49,343 bases of DNA from Candidatus Hydrogenedentota bacterium (GTDB lineage Bacteria > Hydrogenedentota > Hydrogenedentia > Hydrogenedentales > JAGMZX01): NCBI GenBank assembly GCA_029556545.1, contig JAKQEQ010000097.1:1-49343 (forward strand), written 5' to 3'. How positions within the stretch are numbered: position 1 is the stretch's first letter; every line of letters starts with the position of its first letter. Made by a program: the position numbers and the translations under genes. The notes under the pieces were generated by a model, which did not search any database, had not been told where the DNA came from, and was given only the letters and a program-made list of their open reading frames with translations. Positions 15,784-23,680 of this stretch are shown piece after piece.

Positions 15784-16658
15784 GGCGCCAATGTGACACA
15801 GCCGTTGCGGATGGCTTTGTGCCCCTTCTCGTTCAGCACCTGGAAATGGACGCGTGTCGTGTCGTTGACGGCCTCCTTGCCGAGGACGCGCACGGTAATC
15901 TCGCTGTTCGGCTCGACCATGCCGGTGAAATTGCAGGCGAGGCCGCGCACGCGGCGCGGGTCGGCGCCGGCCTCCGCGTTTGTAACTTCCCGCAGGGCGA
16001 CGGCCAGCGTCGCGGTGCCCTGATAGATGACGCCGGGCAGGCCGACGGCGCGGGCGAACGCGCGCGAGGTGTGTATCGGGAAGGGGATATCGCCGCACAT
16101 GTCGTAAACCCACGACGCGAGGGAGTCGATCTTCAGGCGTTTCTCCCATAATAGGTCGCGAGCGCCGCTCCAGGGAGCCGGCTGAGGCAGCTCGGGAGCG
16201 CTCGTGTCGTCGTCGGCGCAGCGGACGCCGCGCATCATGCCGCCGATGTACTCGCGAAACACCAAGCCACCCGACCGGTCTTCCGCGGTGAAGCAGAGGA
16301 CCAGATGGGTCCCGGCGCGATGCGGCTGGATGGCGGCCACCTCGCCGGTGATACGGAGTGTATCGCCGGGAAGCATCGGGCGATGCCATTCGAGCACTTC
16401 GCTGTAGTGGACCTGTTGCGCGAGGACCTCGACTGGGAAATCGCCGACGTCCCAGTACTCCGCGAAATGGGAGGCCAAGTTCCAGGTAAGCGCGACGGCG
16501 AGCATGGGCGGGGCGATGACGCCGCCAGGGCGATCGTCGTCGAAGTAGAGCGGATTGGCGTCGCCGACGCCGGCGGCGTAGCCCATGGCCCGCCGGGCCG
16601 TGACGGTAACCTCGCAGGGGCGTGATCGCCTCCCTACGTATTTCGCGCTAAGTTCCAT
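15780..16658 (-). CDS. MaoC-like double hotdog dehydratase/hydratase
   Basis: This 292-residue protein consists of two hotdog domains. The N-terminal domain has the family pattern VGDANPLYFDDD, but Tyr stands where the catalytic His is usual, so it is probably structural. The C-terminal domain keeps the pattern CGDIPFPIHTSRAFA, with Asp and His in the expected positions for the (R)-specific enoyl-CoA hydratase hydrogen-bond pair. Such proteins hydrate enoyl-CoA or thioester relatives. The gene is directly upstream of the acyl-CoA synthetase gene. The start at 16658 has an AGGAGG site. The stop codon lies in repeat family E. Confidence 0.85.
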   Translation of the reverse strand: MELSAKYVGRRSRPCEVTVTARRAMGYAAGVGDANPLYFDDDRPGGVIAPPMLAVALTWNLASHFAEYWDVGDFPVEVLAQQVHYSEVLEWHRPMLPGDTLRITGEVAAIQPHRAGTHLVLCFTAEDRSGGLVFREYIGGMMRGVRCADDDTSAPELPQPAPWSGARDLLWEKRLKIDSLASWVYDMCGDIPFPIHTSRAFARAVGLPGVIYQGTATLAVALREVTNAEAGADPRRVRGLACNFTGMVEPNSEITVRVLGKEAVNDTTRVHFQVLNEKGHKAIRNGCVTLAP

Positions 16659-16912
16659 TCAGCAGGCCTCCTGCAGGACACGGACCAACACGGACCAACA
16701 CGGACAAGGGCGGGCGCAGTCGTCGGTAGTTGCCGCGCATCGTGCTGTGCGGGGTCGGGGCGCGCCGGTGTCCGGTTGCGGAGTATGAAGTCATACGCCA
16801 TGACGCCCGCAATCAACAGGAAAAGGATCACGGTCACGATGATCAGCACGATAATCATGCGGGGAAACGGGTCGCGCTCGAAGCGCTGATCCGGATGCTC
16901 GTGGTTTGCCAT
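16634..16912 (-). CDS. Small single-pass membrane protein
   Basis: This 92-residue protein has a charged N terminus (MANHEHPDQRFERDPFPR) and one strong membrane helix (MIIVLIIVTVILFLLIAGVMA), followed by a basic tail. I do not recognise a family. The ATG at 16912 follows GGAAAGGAAG. The last third is read through a tandem 10-base repeat (16678-16707) and overlaps the start of the MaoC-like gene by 25 bases. The natural end may therefore have been lost when the repeat arose. Confidence 0.55.
   Translation of the reverse strand: MANHEHPDQRFERDPFPRMIIVLIIVTVILFLLIAGVMAYDFILRNRTPARPDPAQHDARQLPTTAPALVRVGPCWSVSCRRPAEWNLARNT
16678..16707 (+). repeat. Tandem 10-base repeat (acacggacca)
   Basis: Two exact copies and one near-copy of acacggacca lie end to end. 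On the minus strand they are translated as the tail of the small membrane protein (VRVGPCWSVSC). Confidence 0.8.
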
Positions 16913-16939
16913 TGCTTCCTTTCCGCCTATTCGGGGAGT

Positions 16940-16975
16940 CGGGCAGTCACGCAGGACCGGCCCCACCGCCCCTAC
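16940..16975 (+). repeat. Family E repeat, second copy
   Basis: The segment cgggcagtcacgcaggaccg, then gccccacc, then gcccctac matches 15757-15783 with an 8-base insertion. It sits between the small membrane protein gene and the receiver-GGDEF gene. Confidence 0.65.
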
Positions 16976-16984
16976 GCGCGCTTC

Positions 16985-17905
16985 TTAGACGGCTTGGGGC
17001 GGGGCGGCAAGGTCATTGCTCCAAGTCACCGCCGTGCCTTTGGCCTGCTCCTTGGCGCGCTGCAGCGCTTCCTCGGCGCGAGCAAGCAATTCGTCAATGG
17101 CGCCACCGTGTACGGGCGCCTCGACAACCCCGCCGCTGAACGAAACCCGAATGCCCGCGATGCCGTCGCCCACGATGGCGAAACGTTCCTTGATACGTTC
17201 GGCAAGCCGGCATGCTCCGGCGGCATCGGTTTCCGGCAGGTACACGAGAAAGCGCTGGCCGGCGAAGCGCCCGGCGATATCCACGCTACGGATGCGCGTG
17301 AGGATGACTCCCGCCAGGCAGGTGAGCAAGAGATCGCCCATCTCGACGCCGTGCCCCGCGTTGATTTCCGCGAAGCCATCGAGATCAAGGAGCAGCAGAC
17401 AGCCATGACGTTTGTAGCGTTCGATGCGCTTGAGTTCCTCGCGAACGACGTCGAGCAGCGTGGGGAGGTTGAGCAGGCGCGTGAGGGGGTCAATGCGGAC
17501 CATGCGCAGGTAGCTGTCGCGGCGTTCTACGACCGCCTGTACCCGCGCCACAAGCACCACGGGGTCGAAGGGCGTCTCGATACAATCGTCCACGCCGCTG
17601 CGCAACGCGCGGACCTGTTCCTCCGGCTGGTCCTCCGGCACTAGGAAGAGGAACGGAATATCGCGCGTTTCGGGGTTTAGCAGGAACTTCTCGCGGATGC
17701 CCGAGCCGTCCACGTCCTCGGAGTCATGCTGGCAAATGACGAGATGGACGACGTTTTCCCGCATCCGCTTCAGGGCTTCCCAGCCATTGATTGCGATGCG
17801 GACGTTGAAACGCGCGCGGCCGAGATAATCCCGTATGACGTTGCGTGTGGCGGCATCCTGCTCGATGACTAGCACTGTCGCCCTGTCAGTTTCCGTCGTG
17901 GCCAT
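16985..17905 (-). CDS. Receiver-GGDEF protein with degenerate active sites
   Basis: This 306-residue cytosolic protein has a receiver domain (about residues 9-125) joined to a GGDEF domain (about 130-290). In the receiver the phospho-acceptor aspartate position is Gln59 (LVICQHD). The acidic pair is Glu15-Gln16 and the conserved Lys is Thr (ETPFDP). In the GGDEF domain the signature is AGQRF instead of GGDEF. Both phosphorylation and cyclic-di-GMP synthesis are therefore unlikely. It may act as a protein-protein or nucleotide-binding regulator. The ATG at 17905 has a GGAGGAG site and a promoter at 17949-17978. Confidence 0.8.
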   Translation of the reverse strand: MATTETDRATVLVIEQDAATRNVIRDYLGRARFNVRIAINGWEALKRMRENVVHLVICQHDSEDVDGSGIREKFLLNPETRDIPFLFLVPEDQPEEQVRALRSGVDDCIETPFDPVVLVARVQAVVERRDSYLRMVRIDPLTRLLNLPTLLDVVREELKRIERYKRHGCLLLLDLDGFAEINAGHGVEMGDLLLTCLAGVILTRIRSVDIAGRFAGQRFLVYLPETDAAGACRLAERIKERFAIVGDGIAGIRVSFSGGVVEAPVHGGAIDELLARAEEALQRAKEQAKGTAVTWSNDLAAPPQAV

Positions 17906-17948
17906 AACTCCTCCCCGCGGCCTGGTCGCCGCTCGACCGCGTCGGTGA

Positions 17949-17978
17949 AGTATACTCACGGGGCGGCAGGGGCCGCAA
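17949..17978 (-). promoter_or_regulatory. Sigma-70-type promoter for the receiver-GGDEF gene
   Basis: On the minus strand, TTGCGG (17978-17973) and TATACT (17954-17949) are 18 bases apart. The -10 box is strong and the -35 weak. The leader would be about 35 bases. Confidence 0.5.
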
Positions 17979-18066
17979 TGGGCGTCTCCTCTCCCCGTGG
18001 GAGAGGGTTTAGGGTTTAGGGTTTAGGCTGGCGTGAACTGAATGTGTCGCGATATGCTGCACTTCC

Positions 18067-18101
18067 TGTTCGTGCTCGTCTTCGTAATCGTAATCGATCC
18101 C
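18067..18101 (+). repeat. Family C repeat, intergenic copy
   Basis: This is a tgttcgtgctcgtcttcg-type run ending in tcgtaatcgatccc, shared with 4101-4133 in the GH42-like gene. On the minus strand it would read as an acidic DYDYEDEHE-type peptide. Confidence 0.6.
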
Positions 18102-18151
18102 TTCTTCCCGAGGGAGAGGGGCAGTCCGCCGACGGCGGAGAGGGCTCCAGA

Positions 18152-18200
18152 TGGAGACCTTCGGTCGGGCCGGTGGCGCGGTCGTGAGACCGGCCACAAC
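18152..18200 (+). repeat. Family A repeat, intergenic copy
   Basis: It matches 5067-5115 at 43 of 49 positions. A partial third unit (gagaccggccacaac) follows within 35 bases. Confidence 0.8.
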
Positions 18201-18286
18201 AAGTATCGGGAGACCGGCCACAACGGAACGGAGTGTTAACTTTTTTCAGATGCGGCACGTTGTCACGAGAGAAACAGGATACGCGG

Positions 18287-18865
18287 ATGGATCACTCGGC
18301 CCGGGGCGATAGCGAGTTGGCCCTGGCCTTGCGAGGCGGCGATCACGACGCCTTCGAGGAGTTGGTCCGGCGGCACCAGGGCCGGGTGTACGCGGTGGCC
18401 TACCGCCTGACCGGTAACCGCGAGGACGCCTTGGATGTGACCCAGGACGCTTTCCTCAAGGCGTATCGGAAGATCGGGCAGTGGCGGCCCATCGGCGGTT
18501 TCCTGCCGTGGTTGTTGCGTTTGGCGCGGAATCAGGCGATCGATCACTTGCGCCGACGCGAGCGGCGGCGTCATGAGCCGCTCGACGAGACGATGCCGTC
18601 GCAGGGCGACGCAAATGCGGCAATGATCGCGCCGATGGCCACGGACGCGGCGGTGCGCGCTCGGGAGATTGATGAGCGCGTGCGGAAAGCGCTGGTTCGC
18701 CTGTCGCCGTCGCAGAGCACGGTGTTTATTTTGCGGCATTACGAAGGGTTGGCGCTGGCGGAGATTGCGGATGAGTTGGGCTGCACGGTAGGCAGCGTGA
18801 AGGTGCATTTGTTTCGCGCGATCAAGAAGTTGCGCGATGAGTTGGAAGATCTCCGCGGTCCGTAG
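18287..18865 (+). CDS. ECF-type RNA polymerase sigma factor
   Basis: This 192-residue protein has the two-domain ECF layout. Region 2 (about residues 18-85) contains FEELVRRHQGRVYAVAYRLTGN, then DVTQDAFLKAY and LPWLLRLARNQAIDHLRRR. Region 4 (about 130-185) contains LSPSQSTVFILRHYEGLALAEIADELG and the helix VGSVKVHLFRAIKKL. It directs polymerase to a dedicated promoter set. The next gene encodes a zinc-finger anti-sigma factor. The start at 18287 has an AGGA site; a GTG at 18233 would add 18 residues without family resemblance. Confidence 0.92.
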   Translation: MDHSARGDSELALALRGGDHDAFEELVRRHQGRVYAVAYRLTGNREDALDVTQDAFLKAYRKIGQWRPIGGFLPWLLRLARNQAIDHLRRRERRRHEPLDETMPSQGDANAAMIAPMATDAAVRAREIDERVRKALVRLSPSQSTVFILRHYEGLALAEIADELGCTVGSVKVHLFRAIKKLRDELEDLRGP

Positions 18866-18922
18866 GTCGGTGGAATAGACAGGAACTCTCGGTCGCGGGG
18901 CATTACGGGAGTGCGAAGTCCG

Positions 18923-20005
18923 ATGTGGAAATGTCGCCAAGTACGCGCGCTGCTGGCGGCCGCCATCTATGAGCCGCTCGGTGAAGGGGACCGACATCTT
19001 CTGGATACGCATATCGAGGGCTGCGCGCGGTGCCGTGCGTTGCTGGCCTCGATGCGCGAGACGGTCGATGCGATACCGCGGGAAGACGTGCGGTATGAAG
19101 GCGACCTTGCCCCGGCGTTGCGCGCGCGTATCGATACACTTCCTACCCGTTCTCTCGCTTGGCGTATATTGCCCTACCCCATCGCTGTCGCGGCGTTGGC
19201 GGCAGCCTTGTTGCTTGTCGTAGGCGTGCCGCTCCAGATTCCGAAGCATCCCGAAATACAGCAGACACATCCCGTGGCCGGAGTCTCCGCGGCTCGGGAA
19301 ACCGCGCGAGTCGAAAACGGGGAGATGATCGCGGCGTTGGCGTTGGACTCGCCTGTGGCGCAGGCGGTCTGCGAGGCCGACGCCCTCATCGAGAAGCGCG
19401 CCTACGCGGAGGCCATGCGGGTGCTACAGGAAGCGACGACGGCCCATCCGGACGATCCCGCGGCGGGCACGGCGCAGGAGCGGTTGGCGGACATCGAGTT
19501 CAGCCATCTGCGGCGTTACGCGCGCGCGTTCGACGCCTATGTGAAGCTGCGCAACCAGTTCCCGCACACGTTTCGGACCAGTCCCGAGAGCATAGACCGA
19601 TTTGACCTGCTGGTTGAGGGATGGCCGGATAGTTTCAATCCCCTGTACACGCTGGATGTGGCGCGGGCCGACGGCGCGGAGGGCTTCCGGGCCCTCGAGA
19701 CCCTGGTGGCGCACCATCCCGGAAAACTCGTGGCGTCGCTCGCGCTGGACGAAATGCAGCGTGTCGTGGACGACCCGGCCGCCGAAGGCGACCTGCCCCA
19801 TTTCGCGGAACTCGAGGCGGTCCTGGCGCGGTGCAACAATCCGGTGGCCATAGCGCAAGTCAATCTTCGATTGGGCGATACGTACTCGCGCGAGTTGCGC
19901 GATCCGTTGCGGGCCCGGGGCGCCTACTTGGAGGTCGCGCAGAGCGATCACCCCGTGCTGGCGCCCCTTGCCCAGGAGGCCCTGGCGCGCTTGGGTCAAC
20001 CGTAA
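18923..20005 (+). CDS. Zinc-finger anti-sigma factor with long TPR-like domain
   Basis: This 360-residue protein is probably membrane-bound. Residues 1-60 form a ZAS domain with the metal motif HIEGCARC preceded by an upstream Cys, which holds the cognate ECF factor inactive. One membrane helix follows (PIAVAALAAALLLVVGVPL, about residues 90-108). The remaining 250 residues lie outside and look like helical TPR-type repeats (EADALIEKRAYAEAMRVLQEATTAHPDDPAAGTAQERLADI). This would be a sensor of a periplasmic signal. The ATG at 18923 is preferred; GTG at 18911 is possible. The gene ends 234 bases before gspE. Confidence 0.82.
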   Translation: MWKCRQVRALLAAAIYEPLGEGDRHLLDTHIEGCARCRALLASMRETVDAIPREDVRYEGDLAPALRARIDTLPTRSLAWRILPYPIAVAALAAALLLVVGVPLQIPKHPEIQQTHPVAGVSAARETARVENGEMIAALALDSPVAQAVCEADALIEKRAYAEAMRVLQEATTAHPDDPAAGTAQERLADIEFSHLRRYARAFDAYVKLRNQFPHTFRTSPESIDRFDLLVEGWPDSFNPLYTLDVARADGAEGFRALETLVAHHPGKLVASLALDEMQRVVDDPAAEGDLPHFAELEAVLARCNNPVAIAQVNLRLGDTYSRELRDPLRARGAYLEVAQSDHPVLAPLAQEALARLGQP

Positions 20006-20239
20006 GCCCGAGTGCGGCCACAAGATATTGTGGTGCTTGATGTTGCTTGGTTCGCACCTTGCGGTATTCCTTGGCGCTTTGGTACGATTTAGAAAGCGCG
20101 ACAGCGTATTGCCGGCAAGGTCGTCGGTGCTTCGCGCGCATGGCTTAACCTGCTGAATGGAAATGAGTTGCGCCGAAACGCCTTGGAGGGCCGCACAGGT
20201 CGGCCCTTCGGATGGTGTGGGTTAGAGAGGGAACGTAGC
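20006..20239. other. Intergenic region before the secretion operon
   Basis: These 234 bases lie between the anti-sigma gene and gspE, both rightward. A weak promoter-like pair, TTGCGG and TACGAT at 18-base spacing, is near 20058-20087. It could be a target for the neighbouring ECF factor or a housekeeping promoter; I cannot decide. No gene was seen. Confidence 0.4.
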
Positions 20240-21994
20240 GTGCCCGGACAACGGTCTTTCGAGCGGTTTCTGGTCTCGAGTGAGGTCATCACGGAGGACC
20301 GGCTCGAACGCGCGCGGACGGAGGCGCGCAGAAGCGGCGCGGCGCTCATCGACGTAGTGCAGCAACTCGGTTTTGCCACGGCCGATCAAGTCTTCCAAGC
20401 GCTGGCGGCGTTCTGCGAACTGGGCTACGTTGTCCCCTCGAAGATGGAGATTCCGGAAGAGGTGGCGCGGAAAGTCTCCGCCCGGTTCGCGACCCACTAC
20501 GGCTTTGTCCCCGTCACCGAGCACAATGGCGCGCTGGTTGTCGCCGTCAGCGACCCGCTCAATGCGCAGTTGCTCGACGACATCCGTCTAGTGCTCAAGC
20601 GGCGCATCGAGGTCGTCGTGGCCACGCCGGAGGAAGTCACACGCACCACCAAGGCGCTCTATGGCGTCGGCGCGGACACGATGGAGAAGATCCTCATCAG
20701 CGAGGAATCTCACGGCGTTGTGGTCAATCTGGCGGAGACGAGCACGGGCGCGGACCTGGGCGACGAGAATATCGACGCCTCGATCATCAAGTTCACGAAT
20801 GAACTCATTCTTGAGGCCATCAATTCGGACTGCACAGACATCCACATCGAGCCGTTCGAGGACCAGTTGCGCGTCCGGTTCCGTATCGACGGCATCCTGC
20901 ACCAGGTCCCCACTCCCCCGTCGATCCGCGGGTTCCAGGCGGCCATCGTGTCGCGGATCAAGATCATGGCCAACCTGAACATCGCGGAGAAGCGGTTGCC
21001 GCAGGACGGCAAGATCCTGGCCCGGTTCGGCGAAAATCAGTACGACCTGCGCGTGTCGATCCTGCCCACGCCGCACGGGGAGACGGTGAATATCCGCATT
21101 TTGAGCCGCGCGTCGATGTTCCTGACGCTCGATCAACTCGGTTTCTTGCCGGAGGACCTGCGCAAGTTCGAGTCGTTCATCCACAAGCCTCACGGGATCA
21201 TCCTGGTCACGGGGCCTACCGGCAGCGGGAAGACCACGACGCTGTATGCGGCGTTGAGCAAATTGAACGGCCTGGACCGAAAGATCATCACGATCGAGGA
21301 CCCGATCGAGTACCAGTTGCGGGGCGTGACCCAGATGCAGGTGCTGCCGCGGATCGGCTTCGACTTCGGGATGGGCCTGCGATCGATGCTGCGGCACGAC
21401 CCGGACATCATGCTGGTGGGCGAGATTCGCGATTACGAGACGGCGGAAATGGCGATCCGTTCGAGCCTGACCGGCCACCTCGTATTGAGCACGCTGCACA
21501 CGAACGACGCGGCGGGCGCGGTGACGCGTTTGACGGACATGGGCGTCGAGCCGTTCCTGATCGCGAGCACGATGATCGCCTCGATGGCGCAGCGGCTGGT
21601 GCGGCGCGTATGCAAGGTGTGCGGCGCTCCCTGCACACCGAACCCGGAGGTCCTGCGCGAGGAGTTCGGGGTCACGCTCGAGGAAGTCGGGAGCGGCAAC
21701 TTTGTGCGGGGCGCGGGGTGCGACGCGTGTCGCCACACGGGGTATCGGGGGCGTATCGCCATTTATGAAATGCTGGCGTTCACGAACGAGGTCAAGGAAC
21801 TTACGGTGCGCCGGTGCTCTTCGGTCGAAATCAAGCGCAAGGCGCTCGAACAGGGCATGAAGACGCTGCGCATGTCGGGATGGCGGCGCGTGTACAGCGG
21901 GATGAGCACCATCGAGGAGGTGTTGCGCGTGACCGCGGACGCCGAGACGGTGGGCGCGCCGGTCGAGACGGGCGATGCCGCAATTCCAGTATGA
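20240..21994 (+). CDS. gspE: GspE/PilB-type secretion ATPase
   Basis: This 584-residue cytoplasmic hexameric ATPase powers pseudopilus assembly. It has an N-terminal MshEN-like domain (residues 1-150), the Walker A motif GPTGSGKTT near residue 325, the Asp box ITIEDPIEYQ, the Walker B region DIMLVGEIRD and the His box LSTLHTND. A C-terminal tetracysteine zinc site is formed by CKVCGAPC near 457 and CDACRHTGY near 493. I chose the GTG at 20240, since it has a GAGGGA site and the sequence resembles relatives only from there. The last 20 bases overlap gspF. Confidence 0.95.
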   Translation: MPGQRSFERFLVSSEVITEDRLERARTEARRSGAALIDVVQQLGFATADQVFQALAAFCELGYVVPSKMEIPEEVARKVSARFATHYGFVPVTEHNGALVVAVSDPLNAQLLDDIRLVLKRRIEVVVATPEEVTRTTKALYGVGADTMEKILISEESHGVVVNLAETSTGADLGDENIDASIIKFTNELILEAINSDCTDIHIEPFEDQLRVRFRIDGILHQVPTPPSIRGFQAAIVSRIKIMANLNIAEKRLPQDGKILARFGENQYDLRVSILPTPHGETVNIRILSRASMFLTLDQLGFLPEDLRKFESFIHKPHGIILVTGPTGSGKTTTLYAALSKLNGLDRKIITIEDPIEYQLRGVTQMQVLPRIGFDFGMGLRSMLRHDPDIMLVGEIRDYETAEMAIRSSLTGHLVLSTLHTNDAAGAVTRLTDMGVEPFLIASTMIASMAQRLVRRVCKVCGAPCTPNPEVLREEFGVTLEEVGSGNFVRGAGCDACRHTGYRGRIAIYEMLAFTNEVKELTVRRCSSVEIKRKALEQGMKTLRMSGWRRVYSGMSTIEEVLRVTADAETVGAPVETGDAAIPV

Positions 21995-23189
21995 GGTCAA
22001 GAAAGGCCCGGGCGAATCGGCCACGGGACTAATCGAGGCGGAAAATCAACGCGCCGCGGCCGCGCGCCTGCGCGATATGGGCTACTTTCCCATCCGGGTC
22101 GAGGAGTTCTCGGACAAGGAGGAGAAGAAGGACGTTCTCCGGCAGGCGCTGGTGCGCATCGGGTTGAAGGACCGCAACGTCTTCTTTCGTCAACTCGCGA
22201 ACCTGATCGAGTCGGGGATGCCCATCACGCGCGCGTTGCGCACGTTGGTCGAGCAGGCTGAGAACCCGAAGATGTCGAAGCTCATCGACACGCTGCGGGA
22301 CGACGTCCAGAAGGGCAGCAGCTTCGCCGAAGCGATGGAGCGGCGCCCCGAGGTGTTTTCGGCGGTGCAGTGCAACCTGGTGCGGGCCGGGGAGACGGGC
22401 GGGATGCTCGAGGAGGTGTTGTGGCGGCTGGTCGCGTTCGGCGAACAGCAGGAAGAACTGCGCGGGAAGGCGGTGACGGCGCTGGTGTACCCGGCATTCC
22501 TGCTGGTGATCGGGTCGATTGCGGTGTTTATCCTCGTATCCTTCGTGTTTCCGCGATTTATCGAGGTGTTCGAGGATTTCAACGCGGACCTGCCCATGCC
22601 GACGCAGGTGGTCATGGCGGTGTGCGGATTCATGGGTTCCTACTGGTGGGCCGTGCTCATCGGGCTTGGGTGCGTGCTGGGGGGCCTCATCTACTACCTG
22701 CGCACAGAGTCTGGCCGCCGCCAGCGGGATGCGGTCCTGTTGCGCGTGCCGGTGGTGCGGACGGTGGTGCAGAAGTACGAGATGGCGCGCTTCGCGCGGA
22801 CGCTTGGGACGTTGCTCGAAAACGGCGTGCCGGTGCTGCGTTCGCTGAAGACGACGGCGGACACGATGGGCAACGCGCTCATCCGGGACGAGGTGAGCGC
22901 GATTCTCGAGGGTGTGACGGACGGGCGCAGCATGAGCGAGAGCATGGCGCAGAACCCGCATTTCCCGCCGCTGGTGGTGAGCATGTTCATGGTGGGCGAG
23001 GAAAGCGGCCGCATCGGGGACGTGACCAAGCGGCTCGCGGACGCCTACGATCTCGAGGTGGACCGCGCGGTGAAGGCCATGACGGCGTTGTTCGAACCGC
23101 TGCTTATTGTGTTCATGGGGGTCATTATCGGGTTCCTGGTGATCGCGATGCTGCTGCCCATGCTGACGTTGAGCGCGAACGTGGGCTAG
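21975..23189 (+). CDS. gspF: GspF-type inner-membrane platform protein
   Basis: This 404-residue inner-membrane protein carries two tandem T2SSF domains (about residues 68-190 and 270-395), each with the FFRQLANLIESGMPITRAL / FARTLGTLLENGVPVLRSL opening. Three membrane helices are visible, at about 165-195, 215-235 and 375-400. It links the ATPase to the pseudopilus. The start is inside gspE, so translation is likely coupled. The 93-base gap to gspG is the longest in the early operon and is A+T-rich, with TATGATATATA near 23220. Confidence 0.95.
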   Translation: MPQFQYEVKKGPGESATGLIEAENQRAAAARLRDMGYFPIRVEEFSDKEEKKDVLRQALVRIGLKDRNVFFRQLANLIESGMPITRALRTLVEQAENPKMSKLIDTLRDDVQKGSSFAEAMERRPEVFSAVQCNLVRAGETGGMLEEVLWRLVAFGEQQEELRGKAVTALVYPAFLLVIGSIAVFILVSFVFPRFIEVFEDFNADLPMPTQVVMAVCGFMGSYWWAVLIGLGCVLGGLIYYLRTESGRRQRDAVLLRVPVVRTVVQKYEMARFARTLGTLLENGVPVLRSLKTTADTMGNALIRDEVSAILEGVTDGRSMSESMAQNPHFPPLVVSMFMVGEESGRIGDVTKRLADAYDLEVDRAVKAMTALFEPLLIVFMGVIIGFLVIAMLLPMLTLSANVG

Positions 23190-23282
23190 CAGCCGTCCCA
23201 AAACGGACGCGATTTGTCGTATGATATATACGGGATGGCGTGGCGGAGCGCGCTGGCCGTCCCATCCACGTGGAGGTCGGTT

Positions 23283-23669
23283 ATGGACAGTAAAGGCTTC
23301 ACCCTCATCGAGTTGATCCTGGTGGTGGTGATTATCGGCATTCTGGCCGGGGCGGTGGTGCCGATATTCGGCGGCCGGTCGACGGAGGCGCGCATCAACC
23401 GGGCGCGTTCCGATATCGCCATGTACCTGGGGTTCATCTCGGCGTATGAGATAGACAACGGGCGTTATCCGCAGCGCCTCGAGGACCTGGTCAGCGGTAA
23501 CCGCAAGTATGTCCGCGAACTGAACCGCGACCCGTGGGGCAATCCGTATGTCTATGTCCCGCCGTCGGGCGCGACAAGCGACGACTTTGACGTGTTCTCG
23601 GCGGGACCGGACGGCCAGCCGGGCACGGCGGACGACGTGACCCTGAACACGGAAGCGACGGTGCGCTGA
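23283..23669 (+). CDS. gspG: GspG-type major pseudopilin
   Basis: This 128-residue prepilin has the short leader MDSKG cut before FTLIELILVVVIIGILAG, with Glu5 kept. The C-terminal part has the GspG hallmarks: a long helix (NRARSDIAMYLGFISAYEIDNG), LNRDPWGNPYVY, and an acidic tail (SAGPDGQPGTADDV) that normally binds calcium. It builds the pseudopilus shaft. GGAGG lies seven bases before the ATG at 23283. The longer frame to 23214 is not part of the protein. Confidence 0.95.
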   Translation: MDSKGFTLIELILVVVIIGILAGAVVPIFGGRSTEARINRARSDIAMYLGFISAYEIDNGRYPQRLEDLVSGNRKYVRELNRDPWGNPYVYVPPSGATSDDFDVFSAGPDGQPGTADDVTLNTEATVR

Positions 23670-23680
23670 GCAGCCCGGCC

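Larger units (their letters stand above)
17906..18286. other. Repeat-rich divergent intergenic region
   Basis: These 381 bases separate the receiver-GGDEF gene from the sigma-factor gene. They hold the leftward promoter, three GGGTTTA heptamers (18005-18025), a family C repeat (18067-18101), and a full family A repeat (18152-18200) with an extra GAGACCGGCCACAAC copy behind it. I see no gene. The open frames here are translations of the repeats. Confidence 0.65.

Noticed and set aside
18005-18025. Three GGGTTTA units, like plant-type telomere repeats
   Set aside because: Only three units are present inside a bacterial intergenic region full of small repeats. It most likely arose by chance or slippage.
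18009-18258. Small minus-strand frames reading an acidic DYDYEDEHE peptide and a TEGLH peptide
   Set aside because: These are translations of the family C and family A repeats in an intergenic region, not genes.
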